Positions 36,337 through 44,683 of a DNA stretch of 64,000 nucleotides are shown here, one piece after another. The translations under genes and the position numbers were made by a program. This DNA is from Chloroflexota bacterium (GTDB lineage Bacteria; Chloroflexota; Anaerolineae; UBA7937; B3-Chlor). Each line of letters starts with the position of its first letter. Position 1 is the first letter of the stretch. The notes under the pieces were generated by a model. It had not been told where the DNA came from, made no database searches, and saw nothing but the letters and a program-made list of their open reading frames with translations. The stretch lies in assembly GCA_030603665.1 (NCBI GenBank), contig JAUVXJ010000007.1, forward strand, positions 151,398 to 215,397, written 5' to 3'.

Positions 36337-37050
36337 AGCCTGCCTCCTGTCTTGACTCTGGTTCGCCGCCGCGCCCGCCGCGCGGTGGCTCCATAACCAG
36401 GATACCACTTCCCACAGTCGCCCCCGCGCGCAGAGCGCGCGGGCTTCGGCAATCCACCCCATGCATTGTGATGAGTTGGAGTTTCTGAGGAGCAGGCGGT
36501 GCACCTATGGCGTGCGAGGTGACTAGGAGGAAAGGGACGATGCTTGCGCGGAGGCGTGGCGCAACTGTGCGTCTCTCCCCCATGATCGGCGAGGCGAGAG
36601 ACACTTTGGCGGCACTCGTGACTTCTCGATAGCGGGTTGCCAGAAGCCAAGCTATCGGTCAGCAGTCAGGAGAGGTGTGGCAGTGGGAGAACAGACGCGA
36701 GGATCAGCGAAGACGTGCGATTCAAGTCGCGGCAGGTAGGTGTGTCGTTGAGGCCGATTGCACTCATGCAGATGCTGTAGTGTGGAGTCCAGGGACATGC
36801 CTTGGGAGCCGCGTATGGGCTGATGGTAGCAGATTCTCGGAGATCGCGGTGGGCGGCAGCGGGGGCGCGGCGAGGGTGCAACTCACGGAGCTCCCTTTAA
36901 CGACCCGGGTGAGTTCTCGCGAATAGACTGCCAAGCGTCCAGGGCGGCTGACGGGCTGGAGAGCGAAGGCTGGCCAGACTGGAATTTTCCTGCGAGATCG
37001 TGCAGAAGTACAGTACTGTACAACGAAGGCAAGACATGGGGTATGTATAG
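36337..37050. other. Gene-free stretch between divergent parts of the island
   Basis: About 700 bp with no supported gene. It should hold the promoter of the leftward small-gene chain, but I could not fix one. A perfect 14-bp palindrome GTACAGTACTGTAC is at 37008-37021, 30 bases upstream of the tail-like gene. Confidence 0.4.
37008..37021. promoter_or_regulatory. Perfect 14-bp palindrome upstream of the tail-like gene
   Basis: GTACAGTACTGTAC, followed directly by AACG. It shares the TGTAC half-site with the palindrome at 30074-30089 and is placed where an operator would be. Confidence 0.45.
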
Positions 37051-37908
37051 GTGACAGCCCAGCAGACTCTGGCTTGCGAGGAGTACTTCACGTTGTGGCT
37101 GGAGGACTACGAGCACGTGGTGGACTTTCGGGGCCGCTGCTACGTGGTGCTGTACTGCGTCGGAGGCTGGGGGCTGCTGTCAGCGATGTCGGCCCAGAGG
37201 CAGTACCACTGGGAGGACGACGAGGCGTCGACGTGGAGCATCGCAGAGCGGCTGTTCGCCCTGGCAGGGTTCGACCTGAGCAGCAAGAGCGGCGAACCGT
37301 CGGACGAGATCAGCACCCTGAAGCCGGCGTTCGTGGTGCATCCCGGACAGGACCTGAGGGGCGCGGTGCTCTCTGCCCTGTCGAAAGTGCCGGACTTCGT
37401 GTACTGGGAGCAGTCCACGCCGTACGTGAAGGAGCTGGCGTCGGACGAAGAGTCGGATTACAGCTACGGGGGCAGCGGGAACCACGTGATCATCGCCGGA
37501 CGGTACGGGAAACGGAGCCCTGGGTACGACCACATCGAGGTCTTCGCGGGGGTGGACGAGTACGGGATCCCGATCTTCGGGGACGAGGTGGACCTGATCG
37601 GGCACCGCCTGCAGAAGGTGTACGACTACTCCTACGACACTGACGCCGAGTGCGACGATCGGGCGGTGGCGCAGTTGAGGAAGCACGACGCGGCGAAGAA
37701 GCGAGGGCAGATGGAGACGCTGCCCAACGTGGGGCTGCAACTGTTGGACGTGGTGACGGTGACGGACGCGAGGGCGGGGGTGGATTCGGAGGTGTACCGG
37801 GTGCGGGGGGGATCGAGGAGATGTACGACACGACGAAGGAGCCGATGGTGTACGGGCAGAGGGTGGGGCTGGGGGGAGGTGAGCGTGGCGGGCCTTTGCC
37901 ATGTGTGA
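37051..37908 (+). CDS. Phage tail/baseplate-like protein, N-terminally short, frameshifted near the 3' end
   Basis: A 285-aa frame opening at GTG 37051 without a clear ribosome site. YVVLYCVGGWGLLSAMSAQR, TLKPAFVVHPGQDLRGAVLS and LPNVGLQLLDVVTVTDARAG resemble the C-terminal half of tail or baseplate proteins from Chloroflexota prophages; the N-terminal half appears to be absent. At a run of seven G (37806-37812) the frame shifts: with one base changed the end becomes GIEEMYDTTKEPMVYGQRVG and stops at 37913, which fits the family better. A sequencing indel, real decay, or a slippery tract are all possible. Confidence 0.5.
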   Translation: MTAQQTLACEEYFTLWLEDYEHVVDFRGRCYVVLYCVGGWGLLSAMSAQRQYHWEDDEASTWSIAERLFALAGFDLSSKSGEPSDEISTLKPAFVVHPGQDLRGAVLSALSKVPDFVYWEQSTPYVKELASDEESDYSYGGSGNHVIIAGRYGKRSPGYDHIEVFAGVDEYGIPIFGDEVDLIGHRLQKVYDYSYDTDAECDDRAVAQLRKHDAAKKRGQMETLPNVGLQLLDVVTVTDARAGVDSEVYRVRGGSRRCTTRRRSRWCTGRGWGWGEVSVAGLCHV

Positions 37909-37918
37909 TATGATCACA
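37904..37918. promoter_or_regulatory. Inverted repeat upstream of the restriction enzyme gene
   Basis: TGTGAT-ATG-ATCACA, a perfect 6-bp inverted repeat about 60 bases before the ATG at 37977. It could be an operator timing the R-M genes, but no controller gene was found next to it. Confidence 0.4.
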
Positions 37919-37976
37919 ACTTGGGATTGAGAGCCGGGAGGCGGGTCGTGATCTGTAGGCAGCGGACCTGAGAGCG

Positions 37977-38711
37977 ATGCGAGTCGAACTGTACAGCTAC
38001 CGGTACGCGCGAGAGATACTACAGCACGAGAGCCACGGGGAGGCTTGGCAGGAGATAATGGGGGTGCTTGAGAGAGTGCCCCTATTTGTGTATGCGGGGA
38101 AGTCGAAGCGCAACAAGAAGTTTGATGTCGTGCAGCAGGTAATGAACACCTACTTCGACCGTGTCTTCGGGGTTGAGCTGGACTGGCAGTACAATCCGTT
38201 GGCGACAAGGATAGAGGACTCGGGTCTGAGAGCTGATTTTCGGAAGACCTTCGGGAACCTGGCCATACAGGTTGAGGTGCAGTTCGGGAACATGGCGCGG
38301 TGGTATAGTGACGTTTTCAAGTTCCAGACCGCATACTCACAGGGTCTGGCCCAATTGGCTCTCTCGGTGGTGCCGATGGCGGAGTTGGGTCGGCGTATCG
38401 ATTCCAATGTGGCACACTTCGAGCGAGCGGTGCGGGAGGTACCGTCAGCAGAGTTGTCAATCACTCTTCCGATTCTTCTCGCGGGGCTGTCGCCAGACGA
38501 GGACACACCGATTGTGGATTTGCGCGACTGCAAGTTCTCAGCGGTGAGAGAGATAACAGGTCGTGGAAGCGTGGAAAACAGGTTTCGTATCGTGAACGCC
38601 TATCTGAGCAGGACTCCGATGATCCGAGTGGGCCCCGATAGCCCGACGGGTCCGAAGCCGGGGGGACCTGTTGCTGCTTTAGGGGCGGAGGGGGACGAGA
38701 ATGGAGATTAG
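37977..38711 (+). CDS. Type II restriction endonuclease, BglII/BstYI family
   Basis: A 244-aa protein. SYRYAREILQHESHGEAWQE matches the BglII/BstYI N-terminus (Y-x-H/R-A-x-E-I-L ... W-x-E-I), and LRADFRKTFGNLAIQVEVQF carries the catalytic residues Asp87, Glu100 and Gln102, the unusual D...E-V-Q active site of this family. ARWYSDVFKFQTAYSQGLAQ and LALSVVPMAEL continue the core. Family members cut AGATCT or RGATCY; the exact site here is not predictable. Its 3' end overlaps the methyltransferase gene by 11 bases. Confidence 0.8.
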   Translation: MRVELYSYRYAREILQHESHGEAWQEIMGVLERVPLFVYAGKSKRNKKFDVVQQVMNTYFDRVFGVELDWQYNPLATRIEDSGLRADFRKTFGNLAIQVEVQFGNMARWYSDVFKFQTAYSQGLAQLALSVVPMAELGRRIDSNVAHFERAVREVPSAELSITLPILLAGLSPDEDTPIVDLRDCKFSAVREITGRGSVENRFRIVNAYLSRTPMIRVGPDSPTGPKPGGPVAALGAEGDENGD

Positions 38712-39609
38712 TGAGCACTACAGCCCCGAATCGAGTGTTACCCTCTTCCACGGGGATCGCCTGACGCTGCTACAGGAGATTGCGGCCGCGGGGGATCGAG
38801 CGGAGTTGGTGGTCACCTCTCCGCCATACAACGTGGGGAAAGAGTACGAAGAGGTAGTCTCACTGGAAGAATACAGGAGAGAGCAGGAACGCACGATCGA
38901 GGCGTGTCTGGAGATACTGTCACCCACAGGCAGCATTTGCTGGCAGGTGGGGCACTTCATCCAGGGGAGTGCAAGAGAGAAGGAGGCTTATCCGCTGGAT
39001 CTTGTGCTCTACCCTGTGTTCAAGGACTTGGGCCTGAAGCTCAGGAACAGAATAGTGTGGCATTTTGGTCACGGGCTGCATGAGTCATTTCGGTTCTCGG
39101 GCCGGCATGAGAGCGTCTTATGGTTCACCAGGAATACTGCCGATTACACATTCAACCTAGACGCAGTCCGCGTCCCTCAGAAGTATCCGGGGAAGAGAGC
39201 CTACAGGGGACCACGAAAGGGCCGGCCATCAGGCAACCCGCTTGGCAAGAACCCAAGCGACGTGTGGATCATGCCCAACGTGAAGGCCAATCATCCGGAG
39301 AAGACGGTCCATCCATGTCAGTTTCCCGTGGCGCTGGTGGAAAGGCTGATACTGGCCCTGACCAACGAGGGCGACCTAGTGGTCGACCCGTATGCTGGCG
39401 TGGGAACAACAGCGGTTGCGAGCTTCTTGAAGAAACGACGGTCGGCGGGCGCCGACACTGAGTGGCGATACATCGAAATAGCAATGGGGCGACTAGAGGA
39501 GGCTGCACAGGGGACGCTGCCGATTCGGCCGCTGAACAAGCCCGTTTACCAGCCCACCGGCAACGAGAAGGTAGCCAGCGTGCCGGAGGAATGGGTGGAG
39601 GCAGGGTGA
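38701..39609 (+). CDS. DNA methyltransferase, beta class (probably N4-cytosine), of a type II R-M system
   Basis: A 302-aa enzyme. Motif IV TSPPYN (39-44) precedes motif I DPYAGVGTT (229-237), the beta order. The SPPY form of motif IV is typical of N4-cytosine but also occurs in N6-adenine enzymes. NVKANHPEKTVHPCQFPVAL is the conserved motif X/I approach. It overlaps the BglII-like nuclease, so the pair forms one R-M operon; BglII itself is paired with an N4-cytosine methyltransferase. Confidence 0.88.
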   Translation: MEISEHYSPESSVTLFHGDRLTLLQEIAAAGDRAELVVTSPPYNVGKEYEEVVSLEEYRREQERTIEACLEILSPTGSICWQVGHFIQGSAREKEAYPLDLVLYPVFKDLGLKLRNRIVWHFGHGLHESFRFSGRHESVLWFTRNTADYTFNLDAVRVPQKYPGKRAYRGPRKGRPSGNPLGKNPSDVWIMPNVKANHPEKTVHPCQFPVALVERLILALTNEGDLVVDPYAGVGTTAVASFLKKRRSAGADTEWRYIEIAMGRLEEAAQGTLPIRPLNKPVYQPTGNEKVASVPEEWVEAG

Positions 39610-39721
39610 GAGACGCCTTGAGGCGCGTGCCGCGCGAGGGTGATCCGGACGGGCCAGCCTGGCTGTGCGGCAGGAGCCGAGGCCTGCGACCGCTGTGAAT
39701 CGATGAGTGCACACGAACCAT

Positions 39722-39979
39722 TCACAAGTCGTCATCCGAAGTGTCATCGTCCCCCAACACGTGCGACAGCAGCGTTGAGGGGCTTGTATCGAACGCCTTG
39801 CGCCTGTAGAGGCGTTGCTCTTTGGGATCATCGGCCTGTGCGGCCAGCCACCACCAGGACCGGACCACGAGGCCCTTTGGGCGTTTCAGAACGTAGACAA
39901 CGAATTTCGCGCAGAGGGTACGAATGCGACGAGTCACTTCACGTTCCGGTGCTCGGCGCTCCAATGTTGCCAGAGCCAT
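39722..39979 (-). CDS. Small AWLWLA-family (TPR-like) protein
   Basis: An 85-aa protein with IRTLCAKFVVYVLKRPKGLV then RSWWWLAAQADDPKEQRLYR and an acidic tail. It aligns with the protein at 50845-51096 and the remnants near 51.98 and 52.8 kb (consensus RPxPLVIxAWLWLAxExDDxE). The motif resembles one TPR-type helix pair. The start at 39979 is inside the 3' end of the HNH gene (46-base overlap), so it is the last gene of that operon. Confidence 0.55.
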   Translation of the reverse strand: MALATLERRAPEREVTRRIRTLCAKFVVYVLKRPKGLVVRSWWWLAAQADDPKEQRLYRRKAFDTSPSTLLSHVLGDDDTSDDDL

Positions 39980-40835
39980 TCGAGCGCTGCTGTGTGGGGC
40001 ATCTTGTGCAGGTGCTGCAAGTTGGGACGGACTATCCTCAAGGAAGCTGCGTCAGGCCCATGGGGACGAGTGCACACCTCAAGGGTGTTGGGGCGTATTG
40101 CGAAGAGGCCGGCGTCAAGAGCGCGATGATGGAGAGCGCAGGGCACAAGGCCGTTTCGCGGGTCATCGGTGCCTCGGTGACTCCTTGGCTTGAGGTGAGC
40201 TGCGTCGAGGACCTCTGGAGCACCAATGCCGCACACTGCACAGATTGGACCGTAGCGCTGGAAGACGCGGAACTTGAAACGTTGCTGGCCGACCGGGATG
40301 ACCACTTCTCTGCGGACGTGTGTAGGTTGGCCAGTTAGTTGGAACGGCTCTTCTTCGCCGCGCCGGGCCGGGGTGCAGCCGGAGCCCGTTCCCCGAAGGT
40401 GACCAGAAAGACTCCCCACGCATCGTCCCAGTCCTCGACCCAGGCGAGATGAACGTTCCTTCTGGATGACCCCGAACTACGATAGGTGATCACGAAAAGG
40501 GGCAAACGCAAGTTTCGGGCGGACTTCGTGGCGTTGATTTCTGACAAGTCCCGAGCGGGCGGACGAGCGGTGCGGGGATAGTGGTAGAGGATGCCGTCCT
40601 CCGAGAGCTCATCAGCATAGAACCGGCCAGTGTGCAGCAACGCAACTGTGACTCCGTCTGGGTGGCCTGCAAGGTGTGCTGTGCGCTGCTTGTCCACCCA
40701 TATGCCTTGAGCTCCACCGTAGATCCTGAGCTTTCTTAGAACGCCGGTCGCAACTCCGAGAGGCCCGCCTTCATCCAGTAGGGACTCCCACATCGCGAGA
40801 CGGCGCTCCATCTCAGTCTGCACTAGAGGGATCAT
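39934..40835 (-). pseudogene. HNH_2-type endonuclease with N-terminal reader-like domain, one frameshift
   Basis: From ATG 40835 the first frame encodes about 165 residues with YGGAQGIWVDKQRTAHLAGH, GVTVALLHTGRFYADELSED and YHYPRTARPPARDLSEINAT, a domain often fused to HNH nucleases and reminiscent of SRA/YDG modified-base readers. The frame ends at 40335, but the second frame, entered by a one-base shift near 40340-40370, gives KFRVFQRYGPICAVCGIGAP, EVLDAAHLKPRSHRG and RNGLVPCALHHRALDAGLF: an HNH_2 nuclease (AAH, N, HH). The ATG overlaps the TIR gene's stop (ATGA). Broken by one indel, natural or technical. Confidence 0.75.
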
Positions 40836-41614
40836 GGGGTGGCACCTGACTGCATGCGACGGGTGTCGCGGCGATCCTCGGTGTCGTACAGGGCAGCGAA
40901 GTCGATGACCTCCAGGACTTCCCACCAGCCAATGTCACCAAGATGGAGCGCGCGTGTCCGCGGGTCCCAGCGAAAGCTAATCCTCACGGAAAGCGTCTCG
41001 CCGGTCCGCTGCTCCTCCACTAGTCTAACATCGTCGAGAGGTACCGCGGAGAGACGGTTGGCCAGGTCGGTGACCAGCCAATCGCAGAGGGAGGGGTAAG
41101 TGCGGGGAGCCAACGGGGGTAGTTCCGCGTTGTCGAGCAGATCGTTGAGGGCCACTCCGAGCGTCGCAACCCAGAGCTCGGGTGTCGGGACGTGCTCCTC
41201 AGGATAGATGGCTCTGAGCTTGGCAATGAGTATGTCGGCAGTGCGGAAGATGCCTTCTTTTCTGAGATCAAGGTACACGGCGTCATTCGCGAGCCCGCGT
41301 AAATCGGCATCGTCAATGCGCAGAGGTAATATGAACTCGAAATCCCTCTGTGTCTCCTCAGCTCTGGCGATGTGGAATTCCAGCTGGGTCCAATACTTCT
41401 GGACATAGTGCTTGGAGACGATGACCACCGCGAATCTGGTATGAGCGCCGAAGGCCAGGGGTAGCGTGGCCCTCAGCCGCTTTCCAAGGAGGTAGACCTT
41501 GTGGTCGTCGGCGAAGAAGACCTCTGAGCCGCTCGATCTGAGCAACTCACAAAGGTCCGCGGCTATGCCTGCTTCCTCCCCGGCATATGAGATCGCAAAA
41601 TCAAACCTGTACAT
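40832..41614 (-). CDS. TIR-domain protein
   Basis: A 260-aa protein. Residues 1-140 form a bacterial TIR_2 domain: FDFAISYAGEEAGIAADLCE, EVFFADDHK, FAVVIVSKHYVQKYW and the catalytic Glu79 in TQLEFHIA (S-x7-W-x3-E spacing). Bacterial TIRs cleave NAD+ or make cyclic ADP-ribose signals in antiphage systems. Residues 150-260 are an unassigned domain (LGVALNDLLDNAELPPLAPR, VRISFRWDPRTRALHLGDIG). The TGA overlaps the HNH gene's ATG. Together with the HEPN-like gene 97 bases upstream, this suggests an antiphage operon. Confidence 0.88.
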   Translation of the reverse strand: MYRFDFAISYAGEEAGIAADLCELLRSSGSEVFFADDHKVYLLGKRLRATLPLAFGAHTRFAVVIVSKHYVQKYWTQLEFHIARAEETQRDFEFILPLRIDDADLRGLANDAVYLDLRKEGIFRTADILIAKLRAIYPEEHVPTPELWVATLGVALNDLLDNAELPPLAPRTYPSLCDWLVTDLANRLSAVPLDDVRLVEEQRTGETLSVRISFRWDPRTRALHLGDIGWWEVLEVIDFAALYDTEDRRDTRRMQSGATP

Positions 41615-41710
41615 CCTCTACACCGATGTCGGAGCCCGCCATCCAGCAATCTTGTTGAGGTATGGGAGGTGTGACGGGAGAGTACAGCCTCAGCCAAGTC
41701 TGTCGGCGGC

Positions 41711-42718
41711 CTAGCGCACGTCGTGTGCAATGTAGCCCAGGAGCCACTCGGCGGCGAGAATGCCGTGTTTGATGCATTCTATGTCAGATGCTTCTCTCGG
41801 GGCGTAAGCATCGTGCACTATCTTGTTTCGCAGCCGGTTAAGCTCAGTGCAGCGCTCAATGATCGTCTGAGTGATCGAATCCAGGCCCTGCGGGAAGTCC
41901 CTGGCGGCAGGCTGCAACCGGGAGTCCAGCCCCGTTAGCCAGGTCCGAAACTCCTGTTCATCCAGGACTAACTGCAGAAGCGGCAGAGACCAACCGACCC
42001 AAAGCTTGCCCGGGAGAGAGACGCTGCGCTCCTCGCAGCGCTTCCTGACGAAGCGTGGCACAGAGAGGTCGAGTGCAGTGATCGTGTGCACAGCTGACAT
42101 CGCATAGCTATGTCCTTCGAATGAACGCTTAGCGTTCGCGATCGTGGCCCTGGAAAGAAGAGTGTGATCCGACGTCGCCCCCTGTATCCAGTCGGCGACA
42201 CGCTCCCATGCTTCAAGGTCCAGTGGAGAGTGCCGGTTGTAGAACTCCATGATCGGAAGATCAACGATCACGACACCGTGTCGTGCCTCCAGTTGGCTGG
42301 GACCTGCCTCGCCTATCCACGTCGGACGGGTCCTCGCGATGAAGAGATTGGGGCTCCACTCGGAGATGGGGACCGTAGTGACCCAGTACTGCTGCATCTC
42401 GCTCATAATGCGGAGCAGCAGGCTATTCAGGTACTGGTCTGTGAGTTCTTGTGCCACTCGTAGCCATGCCTCTTCGGAGAATCCCGAACGGGAGCATCCT
42501 TCGATACGGACTATGACCCGGCTGTATGATGCTTCGCCAACTGTGCCGTCTTCATACCACTCTGCATCATCCATGGCTTCGGGATCCAAGCGTAAACAGA
42601 ACCGACCTGTGAGTCCGCCCCGTCTGAACGGCACGGTTGCCCACTCTTGCTCGTCGGGCATCGAGCCCCTGATCAGAATCGGTGGGACGTTCACACGCAA
42701 TTCAAGCGTTCTTGTCAT
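41711..42718 (-). CDS. Hypothetical protein with HEPN-like C-terminal domain
   Basis: A 335-aa protein from ATG 42718; the frame is open further upstream only through leader DNA. The N-terminal two thirds are unassigned (beta-rich). Residues about 195-335 are helical, with AKRSFEGHSYAMSAVHTITA and LRNKIVHDAYAP: the R297-x4-H302 pattern is that of HEPN ribonuclease or scaffold domains. It is expressed from leader copy 1 (42831-42859) and precedes the TIR gene by 97 bases with no promoter seen between, so they may be one operon. Confidence 0.6.
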   Translation of the reverse strand: MTRTLELRVNVPPILIRGSMPDEQEWATVPFRRGGLTGRFCLRLDPEAMDDAEWYEDGTVGEASYSRVIVRIEGCSRSGFSEEAWLRVAQELTDQYLNSLLLRIMSEMQQYWVTTVPISEWSPNLFIARTRPTWIGEAGPSQLEARHGVVIVDLPIMEFYNRHSPLDLEAWERVADWIQGATSDHTLLSRATIANAKRSFEGHSYAMSAVHTITALDLSVPRFVRKRCEERSVSLPGKLWVGWSLPLLQLVLDEQEFRTWLTGLDSRLQPAARDFPQGLDSITQTIIERCTELNRLRNKIVHDAYAPREASDIECIKHGILAAEWLLGYIAHDVR

Positions 42719-42830
42719 TGGATCCACCCCAGTGGAAATGCTTTCCGATGTTCGTGGCTGCCCTCCGAGATGATTGGCAGGATGAGGTGTGCGTCTCGGA
42801 CGATCATCGAAGTGGAGGCGAAGTGACTGG

Positions 42831-42859
42831 ATGATAGCACAGATGGAGAGAGAGGTCAA
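42831..42859 (-). promoter_or_regulatory. Cassette promoter, leader copy 1
   Basis: Minus strand TTGACC, 17 bases, TATCAT. The spacer and about 45 bases downstream (including CACTTCGATGATCG) are nearly the same as copy 2 at 43.93 kb, and resemble the copies at 50.15 and 63.57 kb. Confidence 0.75.
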
Positions 42860-42892
42860 GTTGGGTTGCCCATTGTGAGACGGGAGTTCGGC

Positions 42893-42970
42893 TAGCGCTT
42901 GGAGCGGAACTGGACGTCGCGAATGGGGACGTTGTCGACGGCGAGGTGGAGGTTGTGGGCGGTGCGCATG
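42893..42970 (-). pseudogene. Short 3'-end gene remnant
   Basis: Just after the TolB-like stop, the same strand reads RTAHNLHLAVDNVPIRDVQF and RSKR before a TAG. It looks like the end of another coding sequence with no beginning. Identity unknown. Confidence 0.25.
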
Positions 42971-42981
42971 ATGGTGGTGTG

Positions 42982-43836
42982 CTATCTTCCCCAGGAAGCG
43001 CCGAAATCCAGCGCCGGATGGTCAATGAGCGGAGCTAGGAGTACCCCCTCGATGGTGATGATGTGGATGTCGGCGTTTTGGGGCGGGTCGTGGGTGAAGG
43101 AGAGGTAGCGCCCGTCCGGGGACCACGAGGGATCCACGTCATGAACCAGGTTGTCCGTGAGTTGGACCAGGCCTGTTCCGTCGGCGTTCATGAGGTATAT
43201 CTCGTGATCTCCGTCGCCGTCGGAGGAGAAGGCGATGCGCCTGGCATCAGGGGACCATGCGGGACCCATATCCGCGCCGGCGCCAGTGGTGAGCCTGTCG
43301 ACGGTGCCGGTGTCGATGTTGAGGACGTAGATGTCGAGGGTGCCCTCTCTATCTGAGGCAAAGGTGATGCGGTCGCCGTCAGGTGACCACGAGGGCGTAG
43401 CGTCGCTGGCTGGGTGGTTGGTTAGGTTCTGAGGCGCCGTGCCGTCAGCAGCTATGGAGTAGATCTCCAGGTTGCCACTTCTGTCCGAGGCAAAGGCAAT
43501 GTAGGTGCCGTCCGGGGACCAGGTGGGGGATCCTTCAGCACCCGGCCAGCCAGTGAGATTAGTCGCTGGCCCATCGGTGTGCATGACGCATACATCCACG
43601 TTGCCCTCGAAGTCCTGGTTGTAGGCTATGTGTTGGCCGTCGGGGGACCAAGCGGGGCTCGTGTCGGCAGATGAGCTGAACGTGAGCCGCTCGAGGCCGG
43701 TGCCGTTGGCATTGATGATGTAGAGTTCGGCGTTGCCGTCGCGGTCTGAGGAGAAAGCGATTCTGCCGGCGGGCTGGGGGGAGGTGCAGGCGGTGAGGAG
43801 AAGGAGGAGGGGGAGTGCAACTGTGGGCTTGGTCAT
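42982..43836 (-). CDS. TolB-like beta-propeller lipoprotein
   Basis: A 284-aa protein from ATG 43836 (GGGGG upstream). PLLLLLTACTS is a lipoprotein signal with a lipobox. Six or so repeats follow of the type I-A-F-x-S-D-R-D-G-N-x-E-(I/L)-Y and S-P-x-W-S-P-D-G, the TolB/WD40-like (PD40) propeller. Such lipoproteins are exported and bind peptides or glycans; it need not be part of a Tol system. Expressed from leader copy 2. Confidence 0.88.
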   Translation of the reverse strand: MTKPTVALPLLLLLTACTSPQPAGRIAFSSDRDGNAELYIINANGTGLERLTFSSSADTSPAWSPDGQHIAYNQDFEGNVDVCVMHTDGPATNLTGWPGAEGSPTWSPDGTYIAFASDRSGNLEIYSIAADGTAPQNLTNHPASDATPSWSPDGDRITFASDREGTLDIYVLNIDTGTVDRLTTGAGADMGPAWSPDARRIAFSSDGDGDHEIYLMNADGTGLVQLTDNLVHDVDPSWSPDGRYLSFTHDPPQNADIHIITIEGVLLAPLIDHPALDFGASWGR

Positions 43837-43926
43837 CCTTGCCCCCTGCGGATGCATGACGGTTGACGACGGCTAGGAAGAGGTGTGCGTCTCAGGCGAT
43901 CATCGAAGTAGAGGCGAAGTTGGCAA

Positions 43927-43955
43927 ATGATAGCACAAGTGTGGAGCGAAGGCAA
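43927..43955 (-). promoter_or_regulatory. Cassette promoter, leader copy 2
   Basis: Minus strand TTGCCT, 17 bases, TATCAT, followed by CTTCGCCTCTACTTCGATGA as in copy 1. It drives the TolB-like gene. The 470-bp gap to the gene at 44305 holds no other supported gene. Confidence 0.75.
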
Positions 43956-44260
43956 GCTAGGTTGCCGATATTGGGACGAGGGGAGCTGACGCGGGGCGGT
44001 AGCCGAGTGGCGTTCATCCAGGAGTTCCCGTTGTACAGTGTTGCACTTTCCCATGCGCCACGATGCGATCCAGTGCACTGTGCAGGATCACGCGTCGAAC
44101 GTCCAGCCAAGCCCCTGGATGGCCAAATGCTCGGGAGGGGCCTTCGTAAGCGATTCGTCTCAAGTTGAGCGCGCGACGCAAGCCACGTCGATGAGGTGGC
44201 AGATCAGAGGGTGCAAAGAGCCGTCCTTATAGGCTCTGGCCCGCAGCAGATAGTGAAGCG

Positions 44261-44311
44261 GCCTTAGCCATGTCTTGGGTCCTCAACCCGCAATCTGACC
44301 TTGGCTAAGGC
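44261..44311. repeat. Intercassette hairpin 1
   Basis: Perfect 10-bp arms GCCTTAGCCA (44261-44270) and TGGCTAAGGC (44302-44311) enclose an inner stem GGGT/ACCC (44277-44289). The right arm covers the stop codon of the minus-strand gene. No T-run, so not a standard terminator. Confidence 0.65.
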
Positions 44312-44640
44312 GTAACTTTGATGAACTGGATCATAGACGACTCTCCTGGAACCCTCTGTGCATACCCTTCGTAGACGAGAATCGCGCCGACGTAGGAGGC
44401 CAGTGCCCTATTTTCAACGTTTTGCTGGAGCCACGAACCCACACTGCCTGACCGAGGTTCTCGAGGAGTCCCCATCAGAACCGTGCGGCCCTTGAAGTGC
44501 TTCAACAGAGCAGCATACTGATCTCCTGTCACTCTGGAGTGCCAATGCTTACATCCATACCAAATGTCGGTCCCGTCGGCCACTGAGCCTTCGTAGTCGA
44601 ACTTTGCTCTGCCGCCCCACGTCGAAAGCATCTTTCTCAT
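44305..44640 (-). CDS. Hypothetical small protein
   Basis: A 111-aa protein from ATG 44640, preceded by GGGGGA. It contains YEGSVADGTDIWYGCKHWHS, VTGDQYAALLKHFKGRTVLM and SVGSWLQQNVENRALASYVG. No signal peptide or known motif; the conserved-looking K/H/R content would suit a nucleic-acid binding role, but this is a guess. Its upstream frame overlaps the NAEEL-type small gene. Confidence 0.5.
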   Translation of the reverse strand: MRKMLSTWGGRAKFDYEGSVADGTDIWYGCKHWHSRVTGDQYAALLKHFKGRTVLMGTPREPRSGSVGSWLQQNVENRALASYVGAILVYEGYAQRVPGESSMIQFIKVTP

Positions 44641-44683
44641 TTCATTTCCCCCGATTCCCCTATGATTATGATGCCCGTTCTGA

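Noticed and set aside
35826..36650. Upstream extension of minus-strand frames through 36.6 kb (260 and 364 codons)
   Set aside because: The N-terminal parts are low-complexity read-through of GC-rich DNA; internal ATGs with ribosome sites and overlapping stops give a more coherent gene chain.
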